From Jiella mangrovi (GTDB taxonomy: Bacteria; Pseudomonadota; Alphaproteobacteria; Rhizobiales; Rhizobiaceae), in contig NZ_JAGJCF010000003.1 in NCBI RefSeq assembly GCF_017815135.1, forward strand, positions 124,001 through 188,000: DNA of 64,000 nucleotides. The letters run 5' to 3'. Position 1 is the first letter of the stretch, and every line of letters begins with the position of its first letter. This document shows, piece after piece, positions 17,346 to 25,687 of this stretch. The position numbers and the translations under genes were made by a program. The notes beneath the pieces are model-generated. The model had not been told where the DNA came from. It was given only the letters and a program-made list of their open reading frames with translations, and made no database searches.

Positions 17346-18245
17346 TTGGATACGCTGTCGAAGGCCATGTCGGAGGGAGGGGGAGCGCAAAGCGTCGATC
17401 GGGCGCTGATGCTGCTCTCTTTGATCGGCCGCCATTGCGAGGACGGCGCAACCCTGTCGGCCATCGTCGACGGTAGCGGCCTCAACCGGCCGACGGCGCG
17501 GCGCCTCGTCCTCGCTCTGATGCGCTCGCGGCTGGTCGAGCAGGATGGCGTCACGCGGCGATATTTCCTCGGCGAGGAAGCCTATGTGCTGGGCATTCTC
17601 GCCTCCAATCGCTTCGGCTTTCTCGACTGCGCCCAGGAAAGCCTCGCCGCCCTCGCGAGACAAAGCGGCGATACCAGCTTCGCCTCCATCCGCCGGGGCG
17701 ACTATTCGGTCTGCCTGCACCGCGAGGAGGGCGCCTTTCCGATCCGCACCCATGCGCTTCTGCCCGGCTACCGCCACCCGCTCGGCGTCGGCGCCGGGGC
17801 CATGGCGATGCTGGCGGCGCTGAACGATCACGAGGTCGCGCGGGTGCTGGCCGTCAATGCGGCGGCCCTCGCCGAACACTTTCCGGCCTATACGCCGGAG
17901 GCGATCGCCTCCGACATCGCCTTTGCGAGGCGGCAGGGTTTCGCGCTCAATCCGGGGCGGGTGCTGGCCAATTCCTGGGCGATCGGCAAGGCTGTCCGCT
18001 ATCCGGACGGCCGGGTGGCCGGCGCCTTGTCCATCGCCGCCATCGACAGTCGCATGGGCGAGGGGCGCCAGCGTGAACTGGCAAGCCTTCTGGCTGCCGA
18101 GACGGCCCGGGTTGAAGCGCGCCTGCGCAGCCGTTTTGAGGGATCTGCCGATGGCCGGCAGACCGGCGATGCGGCCCGCAGGGCAGACGGCGAACGGCGC
18201 GAAGCGCCCGGAAAAGACATTCTGATGGGAGGTATCGGATCATGA
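17346..18245 (+). CDS. IclR-family transcriptional regulator
   Basis: A 299-residue regulator if the TTG at 17346 is used, or 292 from ATG 17367; neither has a strong ribosome-binding site. AQSVDRALMLLSLIGRH, then LSAIVDGSGLNRPTARRLVL is the winged helix-turn-helix, and from about residue 80 the IclR effector domain follows (ASIRRGDYSVCLHREEG, LGVGAGAMAML). A basic, Gly/Arg-rich tail of about 30 residues is unusual. Its stop overlaps the thiolase ATG (ATGA), so it is the first gene of the acyl-CoA operon and probably controls that operon and the divergent transporter. Confidence 0.87.
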   Translation: MDTLSKAMSEGGGAQSVDRALMLLSLIGRHCEDGATLSAIVDGSGLNRPTARRLVLALMRSRLVEQDGVTRRYFLGEEAYVLGILASNRFGFLDCAQESLAALARQSGDTSFASIRRGDYSVCLHREEGAFPIRTHALLPGYRHPLGVGAGAMAMLAALNDHEVARVLAVNAAALAEHFPAYTPEAIASDIAFARRQGFALNPGRVLANSWAIGKAVRYPDGRVAGALSIAAIDSRMGEGRQRELASLLAAETARVEARLRSRFEGSADGRQTGDAARRADGERREAPGKDILMGGIGS

Positions 18246-19414
18246 GCAGCAAGGCACGCATCGTCGGCTGGTCGCACAGCCATTTCGGCAAGGTCGAGGC
18301 GCCCTCGACGCAGGCCCTGATGGGCGAGGTCGTCGGCCCCGCCATCGTCCATGCCGGCATCGAGACGAAGGATGTCGACGGCATCTTCGTCGGCGTCATG
18401 AACAACGGCTTTTCCAAGCAGGACTTTCAGGGCGCCCTCGTCGGGATGGCCCATGAGGGGCTCGGCCAGGTGCCGGCGGTCAGGATGGAAAACGCCTGCG
18501 CCACCGGCTCGGCGGCGCTCTACACGGCGATGGACTTCATCGAATCGGGCAGAGGCCGCATCGCCGTCGTCGTCGGCGCCGAGAAGATGACGGCGATCCC
18601 CACCGTCGAGGTCGGCGACATCCTGCTCGGCGCGAGCTACCGCGAGGAAGAAGCCGAGGTCGAGGGCGGCTTTGCCGGCATCTTCGGCCGCATCGCCCAG
18701 ACCTATTTCCAGAAGTTCGGCGACCGGTCGGAAGAACTCGCGATGATCGCCGCGAAGAACCATTCCAACGGCATGGCCAACCCCTACGCCCACATGCGCA
18801 AGGATTTCGGCTTCGACTTCTGCAACACCGTCTCCGACAAGAACCCCTATGTCGCCGGCCCCTTACGGCGCACCGACTGTTCGCTGGTCTCCGACGGCGC
18901 GGCGGCGATCGTTCTTGCCGACGAGGAAACCGCCGAGACGCTCGAGCGGGCGATCGCCTTCAAGGCCCGCCACCATGCCAACGACGTCCTCGCCATCTCG
19001 CGGCGGGATCCGACCGAATTCGCCGGTGCCCAAATCGCCTGGGCGAAAGCGCTGGAACAGGCGGGGCTGACGCTGGACGATCTCGATCTCGTCGAGACCC
19101 ACGACTGCTTCACCATCGCCGAGATGATCGAATACGAGGCGATGGGGCTGGCGAAGCGCGGCGAGGGCTACAAGGTCATACGCGAGGGTATCACCCGCAA
19201 GGACGGCAAGCTGCCGGTCAATCCCTCGGGTGGGCTGAAGTCCAAGGGCCACCCGATCGGCGCCACCGGCGTCTCCATGCATGTGATGGCGGCGATGCAG
19301 CTGATGGGCGAGGCCGGTGACATGCAGATCAAGGATGCCAAGACCGCCGGGGTCTTCAATATGGGCGGGGCGGCCGTCGCCAACTACGTTTCGATCCTGG
19401 AGCGAGTGAAGTGA
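18242..19414 (+). CDS. Thiolase-family acyltransferase (SCP-x-like)
   Basis: A 390-residue thiolase of the SCP-x/acetyl-CoA acetyltransferase-like branch. Cys86 in MENACATGSAALYTAM is the acyl-accepting cysteine, ETHDCFTIAEM carries the conserved His, and GGLKSKGHPIGATG is the C-terminal thiolase motif. It should cleave a 3-oxoacyl-CoA with CoA. The ATG overlaps the IclR stop and its own stop overlaps the GTG of the acyl-CoA ligase, so the three genes are tightly coupled. The branch often works on bulky or branched acyl chains rather than ordinary fatty acids. Confidence 0.88.
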   Translation: MSSKARIVGWSHSHFGKVEAPSTQALMGEVVGPAIVHAGIETKDVDGIFVGVMNNGFSKQDFQGALVGMAHEGLGQVPAVRMENACATGSAALYTAMDFIESGRGRIAVVVGAEKMTAIPTVEVGDILLGASYREEEAEVEGGFAGIFGRIAQTYFQKFGDRSEELAMIAAKNHSNGMANPYAHMRKDFGFDFCNTVSDKNPYVAGPLRRTDCSLVSDGAAAIVLADEETAETLERAIAFKARHHANDVLAISRRDPTEFAGAQIAWAKALEQAGLTLDDLDLVETHDCFTIAEMIEYEAMGLAKRGEGYKVIREGITRKDGKLPVNPSGGLKSKGHPIGATGVSMHVMAAMQLMGEAGDMQIKDAKTAGVFNMGGAAVANYVSILERVK

Positions 19415-21045
19415 CGGCAGGCCTGTCCTCGGCGAACGATCCGAAGGGAGGCGTCGCGCCGCAATCGACCCGCGTCTCCAATCTCGCCCATCTCGTCACG
19501 CGGACGAGCCGCCGGCTCGGTGATCGTCCTGCGCTCGTCTGGGGTGAGCGGACATGGAGCTGGCGGGAGTTCGACGCCCGCATCGACGCCATGGCGGCGG
19601 CGCTGAAGGAGCGCTTCGGCGTGACGAAAGGCGACCGCATCCTCGTCCAGTCGCAGAACTGCAACCAGATGTTCGAGGCGATGTTCGCCTGTTTCCGGCT
19701 CGGCGCGGTCTATGTGCCGACGAACTACCGCCAGACGCCGGGCGAGGTCGCCTACCTGCTCGCGGCCAGCGGCGCGCGGGGCCTTATCTGCAACGCCGGC
19801 TTCCCTGCCCATGCCGAGGCCTGCCTGACGTCGGCCAGTGCGCCGGACTTCGTCATCGCCATCGGCAAGGCGGCCTTCGGCGAGGATTACGACGAACTGG
19901 TCGCGGCCCATCTCGGCCAGACGGTGCCCAACGCGCCGGTCGATCGTGACGACCCGTGCTGGTTCTTCTTCACCTCCGGCACCACGGGACGGCCGAAGGC
20001 GGCGGTGCTGACCCACGGCCAGATGGCCTTCGTCGCCGTCAACCACCTCAACGACTTGATGCCCGGCACCGGGCCAAACGACGCCTCGCTGGTCGTCGCG
20101 CCGCTCTCCCACGGCGCCGGCGTCCACCAGCTCACCCAGGTCGCGGCCGGCGCGACCACCGTCCTGATGCCCTCGGAGCGCTTCGACGTCGCCGAGGCCT
20201 GGCGCCTCGTCGAGCGGCTGAAGATCACCAACATGTTCACCGTGCCGACCATCGTGAAGCGGCTGGTGGAGCATCCGGCCGTGGACGATTTCGACCATTC
20301 CTCGCTGCGCCACGTCATCTATGCCGGCGCGCCGATGTACCGGGCGGACCAGAAGCGGGCGCTGGAAAAGCTCGGCCCCGTCATCGTCCAGTATTTCGGC
20401 CTCGGCGAGGTGACCGGCAACATCACGGTTCTTCCCTGCGCCGAGCACAGCCTCGACGACGAAGTGGCAAGGCTCGGCACCTGCGGTTTCGAGCGCACGG
20501 GGATCGAAATTGCGATCCAGGACGAGGACGGCAACGAATTGCCGCTCGGGGCAAGCGGCGAGATCTGCGTCACCGGGCCGGCGGTCTTTGCCGGCTATTA
20601 CGACAACCCGGAAGCCAATGCGAAGGCGTTCCGCAACGGCTGGTTCCGCACCGGCGATCTCGGCCACCGGGACGAGGCGGGCTATCTCTACATCACCGGC
20701 CGGGCCTCCGACATGTACATTTCCGGCGGTTCCAACATCTATCCGCGCGAGATCGAGGAGAAGATCCTCGCCCACCCGAAAATCTCCGAAGCCGCCGTCG
20801 TCGGCGTGCCGGACGAGGCCTGGGGCGAGGTCGGCATCGCGGTGCTGGTGGCGGTGCCCGGCGAGCCCGTGACGGAGGCGGAGATCGGCGCGTTTCTCGC
20901 TGAGAAGATCGCCCGCTACAAGCTGCCGAAACGCTTCGTCTTCTTCGACGAGATGCCGAAGTCGGCCTATGGCAAGATCACCAAGAAGCTGGTGCGCCAG
21001 GCGCTGGAAGAGCGTGGCCTCCTCTCCGGTGAGGCCGTGGGGTGA
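19411..21045 (+). CDS. Acyl-CoA synthetase (AMP-forming ligase)
   Basis: A 544-residue ANL-family ligase of full length. FFFTSGTTGRPKAAVLTHGQ at about residue 185 is the AMP-binding P-loop; QYFGLGEVTGNITVLP is the adenine motif region, GWFRTGDLGHRDEAGYLYIT carries the ribose-binding Asp, and PKSAYGKITKKLVRQ contains the catalytic Lys of the C-terminal domain. It activates a carboxylic acid to its CoA thioester. GTG 19411 overlaps the thiolase stop. Combined with the adjacent TRAP transporter, thiolase and SDR, this suggests uptake, CoA activation and side-chain cleavage of an organic acid. Confidence 0.92.
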   Translation: MTAGLSSANDPKGGVAPQSTRVSNLAHLVTRTSRRLGDRPALVWGERTWSWREFDARIDAMAAALKERFGVTKGDRILVQSQNCNQMFEAMFACFRLGAVYVPTNYRQTPGEVAYLLAASGARGLICNAGFPAHAEACLTSASAPDFVIAIGKAAFGEDYDELVAAHLGQTVPNAPVDRDDPCWFFFTSGTTGRPKAAVLTHGQMAFVAVNHLNDLMPGTGPNDASLVVAPLSHGAGVHQLTQVAAGATTVLMPSERFDVAEAWRLVERLKITNMFTVPTIVKRLVEHPAVDDFDHSSLRHVIYAGAPMYRADQKRALEKLGPVIVQYFGLGEVTGNITVLPCAEHSLDDEVARLGTCGFERTGIEIAIQDEDGNELPLGASGEICVTGPAVFAGYYDNPEANAKAFRNGWFRTGDLGHRDEAGYLYITGRASDMYISGGSNIYPREIEEKILAHPKISEAAVVGVPDEAWGEVGIAVLVAVPGEPVTEAEIGAFLAEKIARYKLPKRFVFFDEMPKSAYGKITKKLVRQALEERGLLSGEAVG

Positions 21046-21896
21046 CGATGGCGGCGCTGCGTGAGATCCGCCATCCGGGACCCGTCGCACCCGTCCGCCA
21101 TGCCAGGGCCTGGGGCGAGGCGGTGGCGCTCGACTTCACCGTCGAACCTGGCGAGACGATGGAAGCCGGCCTCGGCAGGGGCGTCATCGCCGCCGGCTGC
21201 GACGCGGCCTATGTCGCCATCGCCGGCGCGACCCTCGATCCGTTTCGCTATGTCATGCCGGCCGGATCGCCCGGGCCGAGCCATGCCGCCTGGTATTCGC
21301 AGACTTATGCGCCGGAGGGTTTCGTCACCGTCCGCGAGGCGGGAGCCATCGTCGGTTGGCGCGACGGCGCCCCCTTCGTCCATTGCCATGGCCTGTGGCA
21401 GGCCGAGGGCGAGCCGATCGCCATGGGCCACATGCTGCCGGCCGAGAGCATTGCCGCCGAGCCCGTCCGCGTCAAAGGCTTCGGGCTGTGCGGCGCCGTC
21501 TTCGAGGCAAGGCAGGACGAGGAGACCAATTTTCGCCTGTTCGCCGCGCAATCCGCCGGCCGGCCCGGCAATGGCAGTGCCCGGGCGCTGGCGGTGACGC
21601 TGCGGCCGAACCAGGACGTCGCCCTCGCCATCGAAAGCATCTGCGCAGACCAAGGCATCACCGCCGCCCGCATCCACGGCATCGGCAGCCTCAACGGCGC
21701 CCGCTTCGAAAGCGGCCCGGCAATGGAGTCCTACGCCTCGGAACTCCTGATCCGCGACGGGCGTCTGGCGGAGGGTCGCGCCCGCCTCGACGTTGCGGTG
21801 GTCGCCATGGACGGTGCGATCTTCGAGGGGGTGCTGGTGCGCGGCGACAATCCGGTCTGCGTGACCTTCGAGCTGGTGATCGTGCCGGAGAGGTGA
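21042..21896 (+). CDS. PPC-domain (DUF296) protein, two-module
   Basis: A 284-residue protein from GTG 21042 (overlapping the ligase stop) or 282 from ATG 21048. The C-terminal half, LAVTLRPNQDVALAIESICA then GITAARIHGIGSLNGARF and GAIFEGVLVRGDNPVCVTFE, matches the PPC/DUF296 fold, including the GSL and G-x-V-x-R-G features. The N-terminal half (PFVHCHGLWQ, AMGHMLPAES) looks like a degenerate second copy of the same fold, with a possible His metal site. The domain is known from plant AT-hook proteins and bacterial proteins of unknown role. Being inside a CoA operon, an enzymatic or thioester-binding job is possible, but not shown. Confidence 0.7.
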   Translation: MTMAALREIRHPGPVAPVRHARAWGEAVALDFTVEPGETMEAGLGRGVIAAGCDAAYVAIAGATLDPFRYVMPAGSPGPSHAAWYSQTYAPEGFVTVREAGAIVGWRDGAPFVHCHGLWQAEGEPIAMGHMLPAESIAAEPVRVKGFGLCGAVFEARQDEETNFRLFAAQSAGRPGNGSARALAVTLRPNQDVALAIESICADQGITAARIHGIGSLNGARFESGPAMESYASELLIRDGRLAEGRARLDVAVVAMDGAIFEGVLVRGDNPVCVTFELVIVPER

Positions 21897-21940
21897 GGGA
21901 TAATTGGGAGCTGTTGCTCCGACGGCCTCGCGCCCTGCGC

Positions 21941-22115
21941 ACCCCCCTCTGTCCTGCCGGACATCTCCCCCTCAAGGGGGGAGATCAGGCGGCTGTGGGG
22001 GCGGCGCCCACGGACCCGACGGTCGAGCGGTGACTCGCGTTTCAGGAGAAGCGAAGGCGGCGGACGCCGTCGATCTCCCCCCTTGAGGGGGAGATGCCGG
22101 CAGGCAGAGGGGGGT
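21941..22115. repeat. 175-bp palindromic intergenic repeat (copy 1)
   Basis: Two arms in inverse orientation: 21941-21985 begins ACCCCCCTCTGTCCTGCCGG and ends GGGGGGAGAT, and 22072-22115 is nearly its reverse complement; 86 bases separate them. Each arm also holds its own small CTCCCCCT/AGGGGG-type hairpin. A second element of the same length and plan lies at 60349-60523. It resembles the palindromic mosaic repeats of rhizobial genomes. It separates the PPC and SDR genes of the operon and could form a strong RNA structure there. Confidence 0.75.
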
Positions 22116-22166
22116 AGCCGCTGCCGCAGCGGTTCAGAGGAATCTCATACAGGGAGGGACGAAACC

Positions 22167-22943
22167 ATGACGGAAATCAAGAAAGTCGTGCTCGTCACCG
22201 GCGCAGCGCGGGGCATCGGCCTTGCGACCGCAAAGCGGTTTCTGGCGGAAGGCTGGCTCGTCGCCATGCTCGACATCGATGGGCCGGCGCAGGAGGCGGC
22301 CGTCACGGCGCTGAAGCGGCCGGAGGATACGCTGGCGCTCAGCGCCGACGTCTCCGAACCCGAGGCCGCGACGCGGACGGTGGCGGCGGTGGAAGCGCGG
22401 TTCGGGCGGCTCGACGCGCTGGTCAACAATGCCGGCACGGCGGTGTTCAAGCCGCTGCTGGAAACGACGAACGAGGAATGGCAGCGGGTGCTCGCTGTCA
22501 ATCTCGGCGGGCCGTTCATGATGACCAATGCCGCTGCGCCGGTGATGGCGAAGACCGGGGGCGGGGCGATCGTCAACATCACCTCGATCTCCGGCCTGAG
22601 GGCCTCGACCCTTCGCGTCGCCTACGGCACCTCCAAGGCCGCACTGGCGCATCTGACCAAGCAGCAGGCGGTGGAACTTGCCGGGCTCGGTATCCGGGTC
22701 AACGCCGTCGCGCCCGGCCCGGTGGAGACCGCCATGGCGAAGGCCGTCCACAGCCCGGAGATCCGCCGCGACTATCGTGACACCATCCCGCTCGAACGCT
22801 ACGGTCTCGAGGAGGAACTGGCCGACGCCATCTACTATCTGTGCTCCAGTCGCTCGAGCTATGTGACCGGCCAGACGCTCGCCGTCGACGGCGGCTTCGA
22901 AGCGGCCGGCATCGGCCTGCCGACCCTGCGGCGCGGCAACTGA
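22167..22943 (+). CDS. Short-chain dehydrogenase/reductase
   Basis: A 258-residue classical SDR. TGAARGIGLATAKRF is the cofactor glycine motif, DIDGPAQ after the second strand indicates NAD(H) preference through Asp, NNAG is the structural motif, and SGLRAS..VAYGTSKAAL gives the Ser, Tyr and Lys of the active site. ATG 22167 follows AGGGAGGG. It probably oxidises or reduces a hydroxyacyl or alcohol intermediate made by the upstream thiolase/ligase operon, from which it is separated by the 175-bp repeat. Confidence 0.88.
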   Translation: MTEIKKVVLVTGAARGIGLATAKRFLAEGWLVAMLDIDGPAQEAAVTALKRPEDTLALSADVSEPEAATRTVAAVEARFGRLDALVNNAGTAVFKPLLETTNEEWQRVLAVNLGGPFMMTNAAAPVMAKTGGGAIVNITSISGLRASTLRVAYGTSKAALAHLTKQQAVELAGLGIRVNAVAPGPVETAMAKAVHSPEIRRDYRDTIPLERYGLEEELADAIYYLCSSRSSYVTGQTLAVDGGFEAAGIGLPTLRRGN

Positions 22944-22959
22944 GGGAGGGCGCGCCGGC

Positions 22960-24135
22960 TCAGTCCCCGGTCCCGAACGCGTCGCTCGTCGCGGCGAGGT
23001 CGGAGGTCAGGACCTCGACGTCGGCATCGTGGCCGGCCTCGACCGAGAAGGGGCGCTGATAGATCTTCTCGCTATTCTTGGCGGCAATGACGTAGTCGCC
23101 TTCGGCAAGGACGATCGTGGTGAAGGCGCCGACGCTCTGGCGCACGAGATCGCCCGAGGCCGTGGTGATGGTCCAGGCGGTGTCGGCAATTGCCTCGCCG
23201 CCGTGCTCGCGCACGAGTTTCATCGTCAGGAGCGCGGCCCTCTGGGTAAGGGTCGCCTCGGTGATCTTGCCGGCCTCGACGCGGATGTCCGCCCTGACGA
23301 CGGCGTTTGCCGATCCGTAGTGGGAAACGACCTGGTAGGAGCCGGCGTTCAGCCGCACAACCTTTTCGGGGGGAACGTCGCTGGCGACGAGCTTGCGGCC
23401 GACCTCGTCGTTCTCGTCCTCGGAGTAGATGTCGAAGCTCAGCCGCGATGCCGCGGGCTTGCCATCGTCGCCGACGACGGCGTTCAGCTTCAGGCCGCCG
23501 GCGTCGAGAACGACGGTCTCCTGGATCTTCACCCCGGCAAAGTCGATCCGCTTGACGATGCCGGCCCGTCCGAAGCCGACATGCAGGATGTAGGTGCCGG
23601 GCGGCACGTCGAAATCGGGCGTCGCACTCTGCGACGAGGCGATCAGCGAGGAGCTTCCGTCGATCGGTGGAACGGCCGAGAACAGCCGCCATACGAGCCC
23701 GTTGGGAACCTGCGCACCACCTTCGGACAGAACCGCTCGAAGGGAAAGCGTCTGCCGCCGCTGCAGGAAATTCTTGTCCGGCCCGTTTGTCGGCGCATAG
23801 GCCGGAAGGCCGGGCAGGTCGATCGTCGGGGCGAGCGGCTTGCCGGGCAGTTTCGGCAGGGCGATCGGCTCGAAATGCCGCAACGGGCTCGAAGGCGGTG
23901 CGCCGACATCGCCGGCATCCGGCAAAAGCTCTCTTGCCGAGGGCGAGACGTAGGGCCCCGGCCGGTCGGAGCCGCTACCGAAAATGTCACCGAGACCCAG
24001 GAAGCCGCCACCGCCACCGCGGTCCCCACCGCCGCCGCCGCCGGCTGGCTGCGCGAATGCCGGGTGGGTGGCGGGGACCGCCGTCAGTACGGCCGCAAGA
24101 AGGGCCGCCGCGAGGCACGGTGCGGTTCTGCGCAT
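22960..24135 (-). CDS. Exported protein of unknown function, repeated beta-rich modules
   Basis: I do not recognise this gene. From ATG 24135 it encodes 391 residues; an earlier ATG at 24210 is possible. A signal peptide MRRTAPCLAAALLAAVLTAV with an AFA-Q cut is followed by a Gly-rich linker (GGGGGGDRGGGGG), a Pro-rich stretch, and then about four similar beta-rich modules of the type ..VPPGTYILHVGFGRAGI.., ..LNAGSYQVVSHYGSANAVV.., ..LAEGDYVIAAKNSEKIY. These resemble carboxypeptidase-regulatory or PEGA-like carbohydrate/envelope modules. Probably periplasmic or outer-surface. It faces the SDR gene 16 bases away and is divergent from the nitroreductase. Confidence 0.7.
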   Translation of the reverse strand: MRRTAPCLAAALLAAVLTAVPATHPAFAQPAGGGGGGDRGGGGGFLGLGDIFGSGSDRPGPYVSPSARELLPDAGDVGAPPSSPLRHFEPIALPKLPGKPLAPTIDLPGLPAYAPTNGPDKNFLQRRQTLSLRAVLSEGGAQVPNGLVWRLFSAVPPIDGSSSLIASSQSATPDFDVPPGTYILHVGFGRAGIVKRIDFAGVKIQETVVLDAGGLKLNAVVGDDGKPAASRLSFDIYSEDENDEVGRKLVASDVPPEKVVRLNAGSYQVVSHYGSANAVVRADIRVEAGKITEATLTQRAALLTMKLVREHGGEAIADTAWTITTASGDLVRQSVGAFTTIVLAEGDYVIAAKNSEKIYQRPFSVEAGHDADVEVLTSDLAATSDAFGTGD

Positions 24136-24360
24136 CGTGACCGCTCTCAAGACGGCATCGACAAGCTTGCAAGCCCGCGCGCGCGCGGCGATCGTTGGCA
24201 TTTCCCCCATGCCATCATCCTTGACCGCAAATCCTCGACAAATTCAAGGCAGTGATCGTGCCTGTGCACAGACGGCAGAACGGCCCGTTCATCGTCCTTC
24301 GCGATTGCCAAGCCGAGGCATCGGGCCTAGCTCTGCGGCAAGACTGACGGAGACCCTATC

Positions 24361-24945
24361 TTGACCGAAGCCACTGAACTCCTGGCCACGCGCCGTTCGA
24401 TCCCGATCCCGATGCTCGCGGCGCCCGCCCCGTCCGGCGAGGAACTCGACCGCATCCTGACGATCGCCGCCCGGGTTCCCGACCATGGCAAGCTCGCGCC
24501 ATGGCGCTTCATCCTCTATCGCGGCGAGGCGGCGCGCGCGATCGGCGAGAGGCTGGCCTCGATCGTCGCAGGTCGCGAGGGCGAGCGGATGACGGAGAAC
24601 CGGCACAAGGTCGAAGCCGAGCGCTTCAGCCGCAGCCCGCTCGTCGTCGGCGTCGTCTCCACTGCGAGCGAGCATGTGAAGATCCCGGTGTGGGAGCAGC
24701 AGCTCTCCGGCGCGGCAGCTGCGATGAACCTCGTCCATGCGGCGCATGCTCATGGATATGCAGCGAACTGGGTGACCGAATGGGTGGCCTATGACGAGGA
24801 GGCCAAGGCAGTTCTCGGCATTTCCGAAGAGGAAAAGGTGATCGGCTTCGTCCATATCGGAACCCCGACGGAGCCACCATCCGAGCGCCCGAGGCCGGAG
24901 CTTTCGGCCATCGTTTCGGAAGCGAAAGGGCCGGGGAGCGAGTGA
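24361..24945 (+). CDS. Nitroreductase-family flavoprotein (YdjA-like)
   Basis: A 194-residue protein starting with TTG at 24361. The N-terminal TEATELLATRRSIP and RVPDHGKLAPWRFILYRG give the FMN phosphate and ring contacts, and AAHAHGYAANWVTEW a later flavin site; the short length fits the YdjA-type minimal nitroreductases, which use NAD(P)H. The true substrate of such enzymes is rarely known. Its stop shares bases with the start of the flavin-reductase-like gene, so the two are coupled. Confidence 0.85.
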   Translation: MTEATELLATRRSIPIPMLAAPAPSGEELDRILTIAARVPDHGKLAPWRFILYRGEAARAIGERLASIVAGREGERMTENRHKVEAERFSRSPLVVGVVSTASEHVKIPVWEQQLSGAAAAMNLVHAAHAHGYAANWVTEWVAYDEEAKAVLGISEEEKVIGFVHIGTPTEPPSERPRPELSAIVSEAKGPGSE

Positions 24946-25568
24946 TGCTGTACTACACGACCGACAACAACGCGCACGGCCTGCCGCATGATCCGTTCAA
25001 GGCGATCGTCTCGCCGCGCCCGATCGGATGGATCTCGACGAAAAGCCGGGAGGGCGCGGTCAATCTTGCTCCCTACAGTTTCTTCAATGCGATCAGTGAT
25101 CGGCCCAAGCTCGTCATGTTCTCGTCCGCCGGCATGAAGGACACGGCGAGTTTCGCGATCGAGAGCGGCGAGTTTGTCGCCAATCTGGCTACCCGCGATC
25201 TCGCCGTCCAGCTCAACAAGACGTCGGCGCAAGCGCCCCGCGGGACCAGCGAATTTGCGGTCTCCGGCCTCACTGAGGCGCCGTGCCGCATCGTCGCCGC
25301 GCCGCGCGTCGCCGAAAGCCCGGCGGCGCTCGAATGCAAGGTCACCCATTCTTTCCGTCCCGAGGGGCTGGATGGCGCGGTCTCGGACAATACGGTCGTC
25401 ATCGGACAGGTGGTGGCAATCCATATCGACGAGGCGATCTTGAAGGACGGGATGATCGACATGGCGCTCGCCGCGCCGCTCGCCCGCCTCGGCTATCTCG
25501 ACTATTCGGTCAGCGACGAGGTCTTTCAAATGCGCCGGCCGCGGATGCCCGACGCATCGGACGTGTGA
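24945..25568 (+). CDS. Flavin reductase-like (FMN-binding split-barrel) protein
   Basis: A 207-residue FMN-binding split-barrel protein. FKAIVSPRPIGWISTKSREG followed by NLAPYSFFNAISDRPK is the flavin-binding signature of the DIM6/NTAB group. It starts at ATG 24945, overlapping the nitroreductase stop (TGATG), or at GTG 24942. Two flavoproteins in tandem suggest a shared redox function; the natural substrate is not known. Confidence 0.85.
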   Translation: MLYYTTDNNAHGLPHDPFKAIVSPRPIGWISTKSREGAVNLAPYSFFNAISDRPKLVMFSSAGMKDTASFAIESGEFVANLATRDLAVQLNKTSAQAPRGTSEFAVSGLTEAPCRIVAAPRVAESPAALECKVTHSFRPEGLDGAVSDNTVVIGQVVAIHIDEAILKDGMIDMALAAPLARLGYLDYSVSDEVFQMRRPRMPDASDV

Positions 25569-25687
25569 ATCCGGTCGTGACGCTGACGGTTTTCTTTCCG
25601 TCAAGGAACATGGTGAACGAAAGCTAAACCTTTTGCCCCGATCATGGCGCTGACCATTCGAATCTCGGGCGAGGGGTGTCAGCTTCC

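Noticed and set aside
21941-22115. CRISPR-like array in the G/C-rich repeats
   Set aside because: Only two inverted arms per element and no regularly spaced direct repeats or cas genes.
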